Virus record (IMG/VR): IMGVR_UViG_3300008113_006810
Span: 1-41,499 of that record
DNA: 41,499 nt
Source: a virus
Reading direction: 5' to 3' (one strand)
Positions 6,946 to 14,500 of the stretch are shown piece by piece. The notes below the pieces were generated by a model that saw nothing but the letters and a program-made list of their open reading frames with translations, did not search any database and had not been told where the DNA came from. Position 1 is the stretch's first letter. Each line of letters starts with the position of its first letter. The translations under genes and the position numbers were made by a program.

Positions 6946-7268
6946 TATGGTTCTAATAAATCTATTTTGTTTGGAGTCCCATTCCATTGATCTGCATCAG
7001 GCAATGGGTCTTTTTTCCTAGTTATGACGGGCCATTGATTACTTAATTTTTTATTCAAATCACGCCAAAATGGAACGTCTACAGTTGCATCATTGTCTGC
7101 AACTATCGCATCAGCAGGGCATTCAGGTACACACACTCCGCAGTCAATACATTCGTCTGGATTAATAGCTAAGAAATTTGGTCCTTCATGGAAGCAATCA
7201 ACTGGACAAACTGCAACGCAGTCTGTAAACTTGCATTTAATACAATTTTCTGTAACTAAAAATGTCAT
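6945..7268 (-). CDS. fdxA: 7Fe ferredoxin, FdxA type ([3Fe-4S][4Fe-4S])
   Basis: A 107-residue Azotobacter-type ferredoxin, a small soluble electron carrier. The nine cysteines match the family: C9, C12, C17, C21, C25, C40, C43, C46, C50. By family numbering C9, C17 and C50 bind the 3Fe cluster and C21, C40, C43 and C46 the 4Fe cluster. The C-terminal extension after about residue 60 ([17 protein letters not shown]) is also typical. It overlaps the clamp-loader gene by ATGA, so it is co-expressed with replication genes. It could feed electrons to phage or host reductases and is a client for the SUF system encoded at 34-39.5 kb. Confidence 0.93.
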   Translation of the reverse strand: MTFLVTENCIKCKFTDCVAVCPVDCFHEGPNFLAINPDECIDCGVCVPECPADAIVADNDATVDVPFWRDLNKKLSNQWPVITRKKDPLPDADQWNGTPNKIDLLEP

Positions 7269-8185
7269 GATAGTCTAGCCAATTTAATTAAAGTTGCGCT
7301 TAGATTAATTTCTGGATCTGCAATTAATGTATGATCAACTAAGCCTTGTTTAATGATTAATACTGCTTGATCTTGTACTTCATCTTCTTTACTAAAAACA
7401 TCTAAATTGTCATACATCCAACGATAAACACTGCCTAATTCTTCTGGACGAGCATTTGAACAAATTAGTTTACGTGCGTCTTGTATCTTACCAGCTTTGA
7501 ACAATTCTACCATTTTAATTTTCCAATCCTGCATCCCTGCATCACTGGAATTTGGTGCTACTAGTGAATTGTCTCTACAATTTTGTTGTACTAGGTTAAT
7601 ACATTTACGTAAGTCTGGATATGTTACTTTAACGTATGTGTCCAAAGTGTCTAAATCAAATTCAATATTTTCTTCAACAAGTATTGTTGCTACACGAGCA
7701 GTAAATTCTGTTTGATCAATTTTTTCAAAGTGAAATTGTTGGCAACGACTGTGTATTGCAGGTATAATTTGATTAGGATGATTACAGGTCAAAATAAATC
7801 GACTGGTACTTGCATATTCTTCCATAACACCACGCATAGCGGCCTGGGCTTCTGGAGTCAGCATGTCTGCTTCATCTAGCAGAACTACTTTAAAAGGACC
7901 AAATGGCATCATGCTAATAAAATTAGTAATTCTATCTCTGACTTCTCCAATACCTCGCTCACGTGATGCATTGATCTCTAATACATCATAATCTGGAATT
8001 TCTAACTCATTAAGAAGAAGTTTTGCCAAAGTAGTTTTTCCAATGCCTGGACTACCACTTAAAAGTAAGTGTGGAATACTTCCTTGTTTGATCCAAGACT
8101 GTACCTGCATACGCTGGTTGTCGTCTCTAAAAACATAACCGTCAACTGTTTTTGGACGATATTTTTCTACCCATAATTGTTTCAT
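7265..8185 (-). CDS. 44: Sliding-clamp loader ATPase, T4 gp44-like
   Basis: A 306-residue AAA+ ATPase, the large clamp-loader subunit that loads the gp45 ring onto primed DNA with gp62. Walker A GSPGIGKT is at 44-51, Walker B LLDEAD at 102-107, sensor 1 TCN at about 133-135 and the clamp-loader SRC motif at 146-148. The start [18 protein letters not shown] is the usual RFC-type entry. The gene overlaps its neighbours on both sides by 4 bases. gp62, the clamp and the polymerase are outside this window. Confidence 0.92.
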   Translation of the reverse strand: MKQLWVEKYRPKTVDGYVFRDDNQRMQVQSWIKQGSIPHLLLSGSPGIGKTTLAKLLLNELEIPDYDVLEINASRERGIGEVRDRITNFISMMPFGPFKVVLLDEADMLTPEAQAAMRGVMEEYASTSRFILTCNHPNQIIPAIHSRCQQFHFEKIDQTEFTARVATILVEENIEFDLDTLDTYVKVTYPDLRKCINLVQQNCRDNSLVAPNSSDAGMQDWKIKMVELFKAGKIQDARKLICSNARPEELGSVYRWMYDNLDVFSKEDEVQDQAVLIIKQGLVDHTLIADPEINLSATLIKLARLS

Positions 8186-8586
8186 TTATTAGCCTCTATA
8201 ACTCGTTGTCTTAATTCGCTTGTTGAAAAACTGTGTTTACGTTGATTAAAATAAAATTCCATAGGAATGTCATGACCTGTGAATTCTTTGCCTGCGTACT
8301 CTTCGCCTAATATTCTAACATTAATAGGAAATGAAAGTAAAATATCTCTAAGTTCTTTTTCAGTACTGTAAGGGACTATTTGATCTACAAATTTACAAGC
8401 TCTTAGCTGTGCCCAGCGTTCAAAAAGTCCTTGTACAGGTTTATTTTTAATTCCTGGACGATCAATTGTGGGGTCACTTTGTAATCCCACGATCAAAAAC
8501 TCGCATTGCTTTTTAGCTTCTTCAAGCATCATTACATGCCCTGCATGAAACAAGTCAAACGTACTACAAGTAAACCCTATTCTCAT
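8182..8586 (-). CDS. Cytidylyltransferase-fold nucleotidyltransferase
   Basis: A 134-residue enzyme of the TagD/glycerol-3-phosphate cytidylyltransferase group, which joins CTP to a phosphorylated alcohol. The motif FHAGH (13-17) binds the nucleotide. ERWAQLRACKFVDQIVPY is the usual central helix and strand, and FSTSELRQR near the C-terminus is the ISTT..R-like motif. The length is normal for the family. The substrate cannot be read from the sequence: glycerol phosphate, a sugar phosphate or another alcohol are possible. Context with clamp loader and ferredoxin gives no pathway, but such genes often serve envelope or nucleotide-sugar modification. Confidence 0.82.
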   Translation of the reverse strand: MRIGFTCSTFDLFHAGHVMMLEEAKKQCEFLIVGLQSDPTIDRPGIKNKPVQGLFERWAQLRACKFVDQIVPYSTEKELRDILLSFPINVRILGEEYAGKEFTGHDIPMEFYFNQRKHSFSTSELRQRVIEANK

Positions 8587-8966
8587 ACCATTTCTTCATA
8601 GACGCCAAGTAATTCAGCAACAATAAACAAAACACCTGCTATAGCGAATTCACCAAAAAATAAAGTAGCACCCGCTAAAATTCTAAATCCACTTTTAATA
8701 AAACTAATATGTTTATGTTTTACTGGATCTGGATAATTGCTTTCATTTTCTGATAATGATGATTTTTCTATTTCCTCAACTTTCTTTTTTGTACTGTCAA
8801 GTTTAGGTATGAAACTTTCATCAACAATTTTATCGTAAGGTGTTGTTACTTTTTGATCTGTTTTAGTTTTTCTTGTACGTTTTGATTTTTTACCTTCAAT
8901 CGCATCAAGTTTATCTTTTAAATCTTCTGCTAGTTCTATTTCTTTTTGTAGGCTGTTATTATTCAT
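8583..8966 (-). CDS. Small protein with C-terminal membrane helix
   Basis: A 127-residue protein. The first ~85 residues are charged and probably partly coiled or disordered (KKSKRTRKTKT basic patch at about 27-37). The last ~40 are hydrophobic (FRILAGATLFFGEFAIAGVL), consistent with one or two membrane helices. It is the first gene after the promoter at 8990-9018 and has two ribosome-site-like runs (AAGGAG and AGGAG) in its leader. A tail-anchored early membrane protein is the best description; its function is unknown. Confidence 0.72.
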   Translation of the reverse strand: MNNNSLQKEIELAEDLKDKLDAIEGKKSKRTRKTKTDQKVTTPYDKIVDESFIPKLDSTKKKVEEIEKSSLSENESNYPDPVKHKHISFIKSGFRILAGATLFFGEFAIAGVLFIVAELLGVYEEMV

Positions 8967-8989
8967 AAAGACTCTCCTATTTTCTCCTT

Positions 8990-9018
8990 ATTATATAGAA
9001 AATAAAAGGGCCTGTCAA
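8990..9018 (-). promoter_or_regulatory. Consensus sigma70 promoter for clamp-loader operon
   Basis: On the minus strand TTGACA is at 9018-9013, with a 17-base spacer and TATAAT at 8995-8990: a perfect consensus pair. The ATG at 8966 lies 23 bases after the -10 box, leaving a short leader with a ribosome site. This promoter drives the genes from 8.97 to 6.47 kb. Its -35 box is the loop of a hairpin that ends the upstream operon. Confidence 0.88.
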
Positions 9019-9024
9019 GACCCT
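9007..9024 (-). terminator. Terminator hairpin with -35 box as loop
   Basis: The minus-strand RNA reads AGGGUC, loop UUGACA, GGCCCU, then UUUAUUUU. This gives a 6-bp stem with one U-G pair and a U-rich tail, just after the stop of the MazG-like gene at 9031. The loop is exactly the TTGACA box of the next promoter. Confidence 0.75.
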
Positions 9025-9030
9025 ATGATT

Positions 9031-9402
9031 TTATTGCTTACTGATAAACGGTCGTAAATCTGGCGGAGCCCAACCTACTGGTTTAAGAACCTTACCATCT
9101 TCACGCTTACGCACCTTGCCAGTTTCTTTATCAATCTTGGCAAAGTTAGTTCGCATAACTTCTTTCCAGCCACCTTCTCCCTCAAAACCAGCTGAATGAA
9201 TAGCACCAATTGTTACAACGATAAAATCTAACAATGCGTCTAAGGTTTCAACGTTGTCATTATTATCAATGGCAAGCTTCAATTCTTTCCATTCTTCTTC
9301 CATTAAATCAAGATATAATTTAAATTGATCTTGATTAAAGCCTTCAACTGATTGGTCACAGGCCCGCATAAATTTTTCTTGATCTTTAAAAGGATTTGTC
9401 AT
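9031..9402 (-). CDS. MazG-like NTP pyrophosphohydrolase
   Basis: A 123-residue all-alpha protein of the MazG/PRA-PH superfamily, which hydrolyses nucleoside triphosphates to monophosphate and pyrophosphate. The metal-binding pattern is visible: EExxE at 36-40 (MEEEWKEL) and ETLDALLDF at 52-60 supplying E52, D55 and D59. In phages these enzymes may clean the nucleotide pool or alter alarmone levels. The C-terminal part (KPVGWAPPDLRPF) resembles the tail seen in cyanophage and pelagiphage versions. It is the last gene of the early cluster before a terminator. Confidence 0.82.
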   Translation of the reverse strand: MTNPFKDQEKFMRACDQSVEGFNQDQFKLYLDLMEEEWKELKLAIDNNDNVETLDALLDFIVVTIGAIHSAGFEGEGGWKEVMRTNFAKIDKETGKVRKREDGKVLKPVGWAPPDLRPFISKQ

Positions 9403-9404
9403 AA

Positions 9405-9776
9405 TTATCCTGGAATGTTAAAATTCATTGCACCAATGCTAACACGCATTGCGTCTTCTTCTGGTTTTTCATCACTTACTAATAGAAGTCCTTCATTATC
9501 CACCATATGGATTTTAATTTCTTCACCTGTTTCTATTTCGTAAGCTATTGCTCTAGTCCAGCGCCCATGCTGAAGCAACACCCACTGACCAGGTTTGACA
9601 TCTTTTTGATCATCACCTACAAAAATAACTCTCGCCCATCTTGGATGTAGTCCGCTACTTTTTCCGTCATCAGATGTTAGTACAATGCCAGACTTAGTCT
9701 TGCTTTCACCAAAGTTCATGTCCGTAACAAAAATTTTGTCACCTAAAGGACGTAAATTGCCTTTAACTGCTGCCAT
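9405..9776 (-). CDS. GroES-like co-chaperonin (gp31 type)
   Basis: A 123-residue co-chaperonin that likely caps host GroEL. The N-terminal GNLRPLGDKIFVTD is the GroES start. The following SKTKSGIVLTSDDGKSSGL is in the place of the mobile loop that contacts GroEL. VGDDQKDVKPGQWVLLQHG and the C-terminal strands complete the beta-barrel. T4 gp31 is needed to fold the major capsid protein, and a similar role is likely. The C-terminus is longer than in bacterial GroES by about 25 residues. It forms a tight unit with the preceding and following genes. Confidence 0.88.
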   Translation of the reverse strand: MAAVKGNLRPLGDKIFVTDMNFGESKTKSGIVLTSDDGKSSGLHPRWARVIFVGDDQKDVKPGQWVLLQHGRWTRAIAYEIETGEEIKIHMVDNEGLLLVSDEKPEEDAMRVSIGAMNFNIPG

Positions 9777-10079
9777 TTATTTCTCCTGTGGCTTTTTCTT
9801 TTTGGACAAAATTTCTTGTGCCTGTTCTGGAGTAATTTCAGGTTCAGGTCCAAAGTCCTCGTTAAATTCAGTTTCCTGTATTTGTTTTATTTCTGTTTGA
9901 TTTTTTTGCTCTGAAATTTCATCTCTTGATCTTACTATTTCCCCATTGGGACGTATTTCATCGCCTCGAGCGTTTACACGCATATTCCCTACAGCAGGAA
10001 CTAGTTCATTAGATAGTCTTAAACTATCAAAATCTATTTCTCTTCCCTGCATTGTTTTGTAAATCTTTCTTTCAGCCAT
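9777..10079 (-). CDS. Small acidic protein, unknown
   Basis: A 100-residue, probably disordered protein rich in Glu, Gln and Lys. A central motif MRVNARGDEIRPNGEIV resembles the first residues of the next gene upstream (MRVNQYGQIIRSEKEV). The ATG at 10079 has AAGGAG at good spacing. It lies directly upstream of the GroES-like gene, with the stop codon against its ATG. I do not recognise a family. It could be a partner or regulator of its neighbours. Confidence 0.68.
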   Translation of the reverse strand: MAERKIYKTMQGREIDFDSLRLSNELVPAVGNMRVNARGDEIRPNGEIVRSRDEISEQKNQTEIKQIQETEFNEDFGPEPEITPEQAQEILSKKKKPQEK

Positions 10080-10100
10080 GGTATTCTCCTTGTCTTATAC

Positions 10101-10619
10101 TTATTTTAGAAACTCTCTGACATCTAAATTATATTTTATACTATCAATTTTGTGTAAACCTATTAGGTATAGACAGTAACTGGCAACACTACTGCCTCTA
10201 CCAACACCCCAAACTAATTGATTTTTTCTAAATGTATCAACCAAATACTTTGCAATTATCAATATTTGTCGTAGATTGAATTGCTGATACAAATCTAATT
10301 CATCTTTTACTCTAAAAAACTCTTTTTCAGTTTGGCATTGTTCAAACAACCATGTTTCAATATCAAAGTTATTTGATTCATCTGGTATGAACCATTGCTG
10401 TTGATTATTTTTATCAAACTCTTCAATGCTAATGTCTATTTCTTTATTCTTTTTAATTTGAAGATTGATTCCGCAGACATTAGAAGAATTATTGAATTTT
10501 TCAACAACATTATTGCTGTCAAAATCAATTATAGATATATCTAAATTTGGATTTTGAAAAAGGGCTTCGATTACTTCTTTTTCAGATCTGATAATTTGAC
10601 CATACTGATTTACACGCAT
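10101..10619 (-). CDS. DNA polymerase III alpha (DnaE)-like fragment protein
   Basis: A 172-residue protein whose last third matches the start of the DnaE palm: WGVGRGSSVASYCLYLIG (137-154) followed by KIDSIKYNLDVREFL. Bacterial Pol III alpha has GRGSAAGSL...LGIT.IDP..Y.L.FERFLN here. The rest of the polymerase, including the catalytic Asp motif that follows in DnaE, is absent, so polymerase activity is not expected. The N-terminal 130 residues are not recognisable. The ATG at 10619 sits 6 bases after a -10 box, suggesting a leaderless early mRNA. The fragment could be a structural or DNA-binding remnant kept for another role. Confidence 0.72.
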   Translation of the reverse strand: MRVNQYGQIIRSEKEVIEALFQNPNLDISIIDFDSNNVVEKFNNSSNVCGINLQIKKNKEIDISIEEFDKNNQQQWFIPDESNNFDIETWLFEQCQTEKEFFRVKDELDLYQQFNLRQILIIAKYLVDTFRKNQLVWGVGRGSSVASYCLYLIGLHKIDSIKYNLDVREFLK

Positions 10620-10625
10620 ACATGT

Positions 10626-10654
10626 ATTGTATTACATTTTACGTTTGATGTCAA
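10626..10654 (-). promoter_or_regulatory. Strong sigma70 promoter, leaderless geometry
   Basis: On the minus strand TTGACA lies at 10654-10649, then a 17-base spacer and TACAAT at 10631-10626 (one mismatch). Six bases separate it from the ATG at 10619, so the first transcribed base should be the A of the start codon. The -35 box overlaps the stop codon of the structural-side gene at 10651-10887, marking a switch from the late to the early region. Confidence 0.82.
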
Positions 10655-10887
10655 CCAATATTGATTAGATCGTCTAGGTCTTTGCCTAGATCTTTGTTCA
10701 TTGCTTCTATTTTTCTTTGCTCTCTAGATTCTTTTTCAATTTTATAATCTTCTAGGAGCATTAATAGTTGAGTGCTTGCTGAAGGACTTACCTGTAAAAC
10801 GGTAGTGTATTTTTTAGTAAGATCTCTAATTTTTTCTTCTAAGTCGCTATCAGAGATCTTTGATAAATCTATCTGAAGTGGGTGCAT
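10651..10887 (-). CDS. Small helical protein, unknown
   Basis: A 78-residue protein starting at MHPLQIDLSKISDSDLEEKI, mostly helical, with a basic coiled segment (YKIEKESREQRKIEAMNK) and an acidic end (DLGKDLDDLINIG). It starts two bases after the stop of the structural gene upstream, so it is the distal gene of the tail-fibre operon. An alternative TTG two codons earlier is less likely. It may be a late assembly factor; no family is recognised. Confidence 0.65.
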   Translation of the reverse strand: MHPLQIDLSKISDSDLEEKIRDLTKKYTTVLQVSPSASTQLLMLLEDYKIEKESREQRKIEAMNKDLGKDLDDLINIG

Positions 10888-10889
10888 TA

Positions 10890-11507
10890 TCAAGCCTGTT
10901 GCTGATATACGCCTTCTAAATCTACAAAGGTGTTGATACCACCATCTGGGCTAGAAATTTTAAAGACATATCGTTGCAGTTTACTATTTGCTTCTCTGAT
11001 GCAATCTACATAATTGGTGTTACCAAATCCTTGTCCTAAATGTAGAAATTGTGTAGGGCTACCTAAACTATTATTAATAACGCCTTTTTGGAATTGTACT
11101 CTTTTAGTACCAGCCGCTGAAATAACTTCTAGTCTAAATTCTGCGTAGCAGTCCACAGGCCAATTATCAATTTGAAAAGTATTTGTTGTATTGTTGACTG
11201 AATATTTTTTATATTGAAAATCGCTAAAAGTAATTACATTAACTGTACCAGCAGAATTTACGTCTGGACTGCTTCTTACTCCGTAATTTTTTAATATTAA
11301 ATTACTTAGGGTATTATTACCCATATCGTTGTTGGTTGTTTTGTCAACAGAATTTGTGTTAAGATATGTGATCTCAGTTTGAGCTGTGCTCAAGGCTGTT
11401 TTAATCCTAGCAAAATTATCTCTAAAGCCTTGACTGTCATTATCCTGTCCAGCTGTAGGAAAATTTTCATTAATTGTGCTAAAAACGATTGCGCTTACGG
11501 CTGTCAT
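10890..11507 (-). CDS. Tail-fibre-like virion protein
   Basis: A 205-residue protein. The N-terminal INENFPTAGQDNDSQGF then RDNFARIKTALSTAQTEI is a module often seen in T4-like marine phage fibre or neck proteins. A helical linker is followed by a beta-rich C-terminal domain (VNVITFSDFQYKKYSV to the end). It overlaps the 1497-residue gene upstream by 4 bases. A structural role at the tail or baseplate is likely. Confidence 0.75.
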   Translation of the reverse strand: MTAVSAIVFSTINENFPTAGQDNDSQGFRDNFARIKTALSTAQTEITYLNTNSVDKTTNNDMGNNTLSNLILKNYGVRSSPDVNSAGTVNVITFSDFQYKKYSVNNTTNTFQIDNWPVDCYAEFRLEVISAAGTKRVQFQKGVINNSLGSPTQFLHLGQGFGNTNYVDCIREANSKLQRYVFKISSPDGGINTFVDLEGVYQQQA

Positions 11508-14500
11508 ATGATTTCCCTGTTAATAAACTTAATATATTTATCCCCAGTGCTACCCTGTGGATTTTGAATTATAATTCTATCTATTGTAAAATTCAACTTC
11601 TTAAAGTCAAAGTTGCTCTTCTTTATCAATTCTAATACTTTGGCGCCTTCTCCAGGCTTCAAATAGCAAATTGGCACGGCCTTTACGAACCCTATGATAT
11701 TACCAGTTCCGTCTTGACTGGTATTCATCCACAGAGGTCTATAATTATCGTCCTTTTTCAATGCTTCTGTAACAGACAAGAAGTCGTCAATTACAGCAAC
11801 TCGTTCGTTGATCAATCCCCAATCTTCAAAAAGAGTAGGGGGATCTATATTACCAACTAATCCCCAACCTAATGGCTCGTCGCCAACATACGGGCCGTCA
11901 TACGTTGGCTCTACTAATACACTTTCTATTTTTTGTGAACTTACATTTTCAATTCCCTTTTGCATCAGTGTAATACTGCTTGGATATACAGTATCTAATC
12001 CAGTGTCGTCAACTGTGTTTTCATTAGTATCCATTCTAAGTTTAGTATAATCAGCAGTTAATAGGTCATATTCAAAACCTAACTTAATTGATTCAGCAAC
12101 ACTAACATTATTAATTTCGTAAGGATCATTTATTTCAATATAAATTACTTCATATTCAATATTTGTTCCTTTTTTAGCAATAGCAGATTTTACTTCGCCA
12201 AAATAAAGTGGTCTGTCGTAATAATTTCTTTGCACAGCACTGGCATATCGTTCAGCACTGGTACTTTCAATTCCGCCTAATAATAACATTTTTGGAACAC
12301 GTTGCACACTAAAATTACTGTCTTCTAATCTATAAATGCTGTTCTGTGGAAAAATTACTGGGTCTGTTATAAAATTAAAGTATAAATCTCTTCCTTCTTT
12401 ACTTAAGAATGGTTGTAGATAGATATTAGTTAGTGTTATATTAGTAGTGGATTGATATTCAATGTTAAAATCTTTGTCAACAAATCCAACATTTTGTGTG
12501 TCATTAGCTCTAACTCTAAATCTAAACAATTTGTCTATAGTAGTATTATCAGTACCATCTGGTCCTGCGATTGCAAACCTAGATGTGTCAGATGATATAT
12601 TAGCATCTATGCTTGTAACAACTCTCTTAGGAAAGAAATAAGGTTGCCAATTAGTAATTTCATTTAACCAATTTCCTGAACTTCTATATTGATTTACACA
12701 GATATAAAGATTATTGTCAAAGGTGACAACATCATTTATTAGATATAGTCTATTTTCCGTGTAAAAGCTCTTATAAACTGATCCAGTATTTGGACTTATC
12801 TTTCCAATAATGTCTCCATCAAGACCAACAGTAAGTTCTGTTGGTAAACTATCCAAGCTCTTTAATGTACATGTTATCTCTGAATCATTGCCGTCAAAGA
12901 TTGAAGTGTATTTGAACCATACGTCGTATTGAAGATTAGTAACTGGTGTTTCTGCATCATATTTTGTATAAAATATGTTTGGATCAAATGCAGTCTTTAC
13001 TCCGTTAGGTAATCTTTCTAAGTATTTCCAAATTCCATTACTCTTCCTCATTACCTTAAAGGTTCCGTTTGATTTAACAACAATTAAATTATAATTTGAA
13101 CCAAATGAATTTAATGGAACACTATTCACTACATTTACCACTACCGGTGTCCATATACCAGCTAACCCTACATATCTAAAATCTAACAAACCAAAATTTG
13201 TTTCGCTAAGATCTACCCAGTAATCACCATTGTTTGGTGTTGAAGGTTTGACTGTTGGGTAATTTTGTAATTCCCATTGAAAGGTATTAGGATTGTATCT
13301 TTTAATCTCTACTTCTACTTTGGTCCATTTAATAAAAACTGCAAGAGCGGACGAACCATTAGGAACTAAATTATATACACCAGAACCTGGAGCTCTTTCA
13401 ACTTTATTAAACAGTTCTTTTTCATAATAAGAACTTGCTTGATAATCATCATATACTGTTGGAAGATATTGTCTTTCCCAAGTTAAACTAATACTATTAA
13501 ATCTTTTCACTGCAACTATCAAGCCATTCTTTTTAACATTTGTATAAACAATTCTAATTGATGCAACATCACTATATGGTGGGGTAAAGATATAATACCC
13601 TGACGACTTTTCTTGAGCTGCAATTTCAACAGCACCAGTACTATGTCTTAAACCAAAATTATAATAGGTGTTATCACTGTTTCTAAAACTTATTGTAAAG
13701 TTACTAATAGAAACATTTATTTTGTAAGTTTGCCCTTTTTCTAGAGTTAGAAATGGATTTAATCCATATCCTTCCACATAAATTTTTCCATTTTGTTCAT
13801 TGAAATCAAGTTCTATATAATTTGTTTTACTAGTTTTTCCATAACCAGGAACTAAAGAATAAAGTATAGAGCTGGAAGGAATAGTTGAAGTTGCTTCAAC
13901 TTCAAATAATGATTGTTCGTTTGGACTAATACTTCCCAATAATGAAGGACTATTAAATGTTATTTCGCCTTCAATATTTCCTTTAACAGTTAGTTCAAAT
14001 TGTTTAAAAACACTGGCAACTTCAACATCGTCTATCACTCGAACAGATTTAACTGTAAAATTATATGTTCTTGTAATACTAGGTTGATAAGGAATGAACC
14101 CACTTATTTCACCTCCATCAAAATCTAAATTTAGATAATTTGATTGGAAACGTGCAAAGCCTGTGCCTGTAAATGGTGTATATAGTAACGCATCTATTGG
14201 ATTTATTAAAAGTCTATCAGAAAATAATTGATATTTGAAAGGATCAACTACTTTGACATAAAAAATTCCGTTGTTTAACTGAGTAGTTCCAGAAATTCCA
14301 GACAACTTAATTCTATCACCATCATTAAAAACTCTAGATTGTGTAAGTGTTATTGATGCAGGTCTAGTTAAATCAATAGACACTATTTGATACTCAACTG
14401 CATTTTTTATTTCGTCAGCTGGCCCAAGTTGAGATTCTGTTCCATCAAAGTTTATATCCATCAAACTAAAATATATTTTTCCAATACTTGGAGTTGGATC

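Noticed and set aside
6945-6987. Upstream ATG (6987) for the DUF2452-like gene
   Set aside because: It lies deep in the ferredoxin gene with no ribosome site; the TAATG at 6945 is the usual coupled start.
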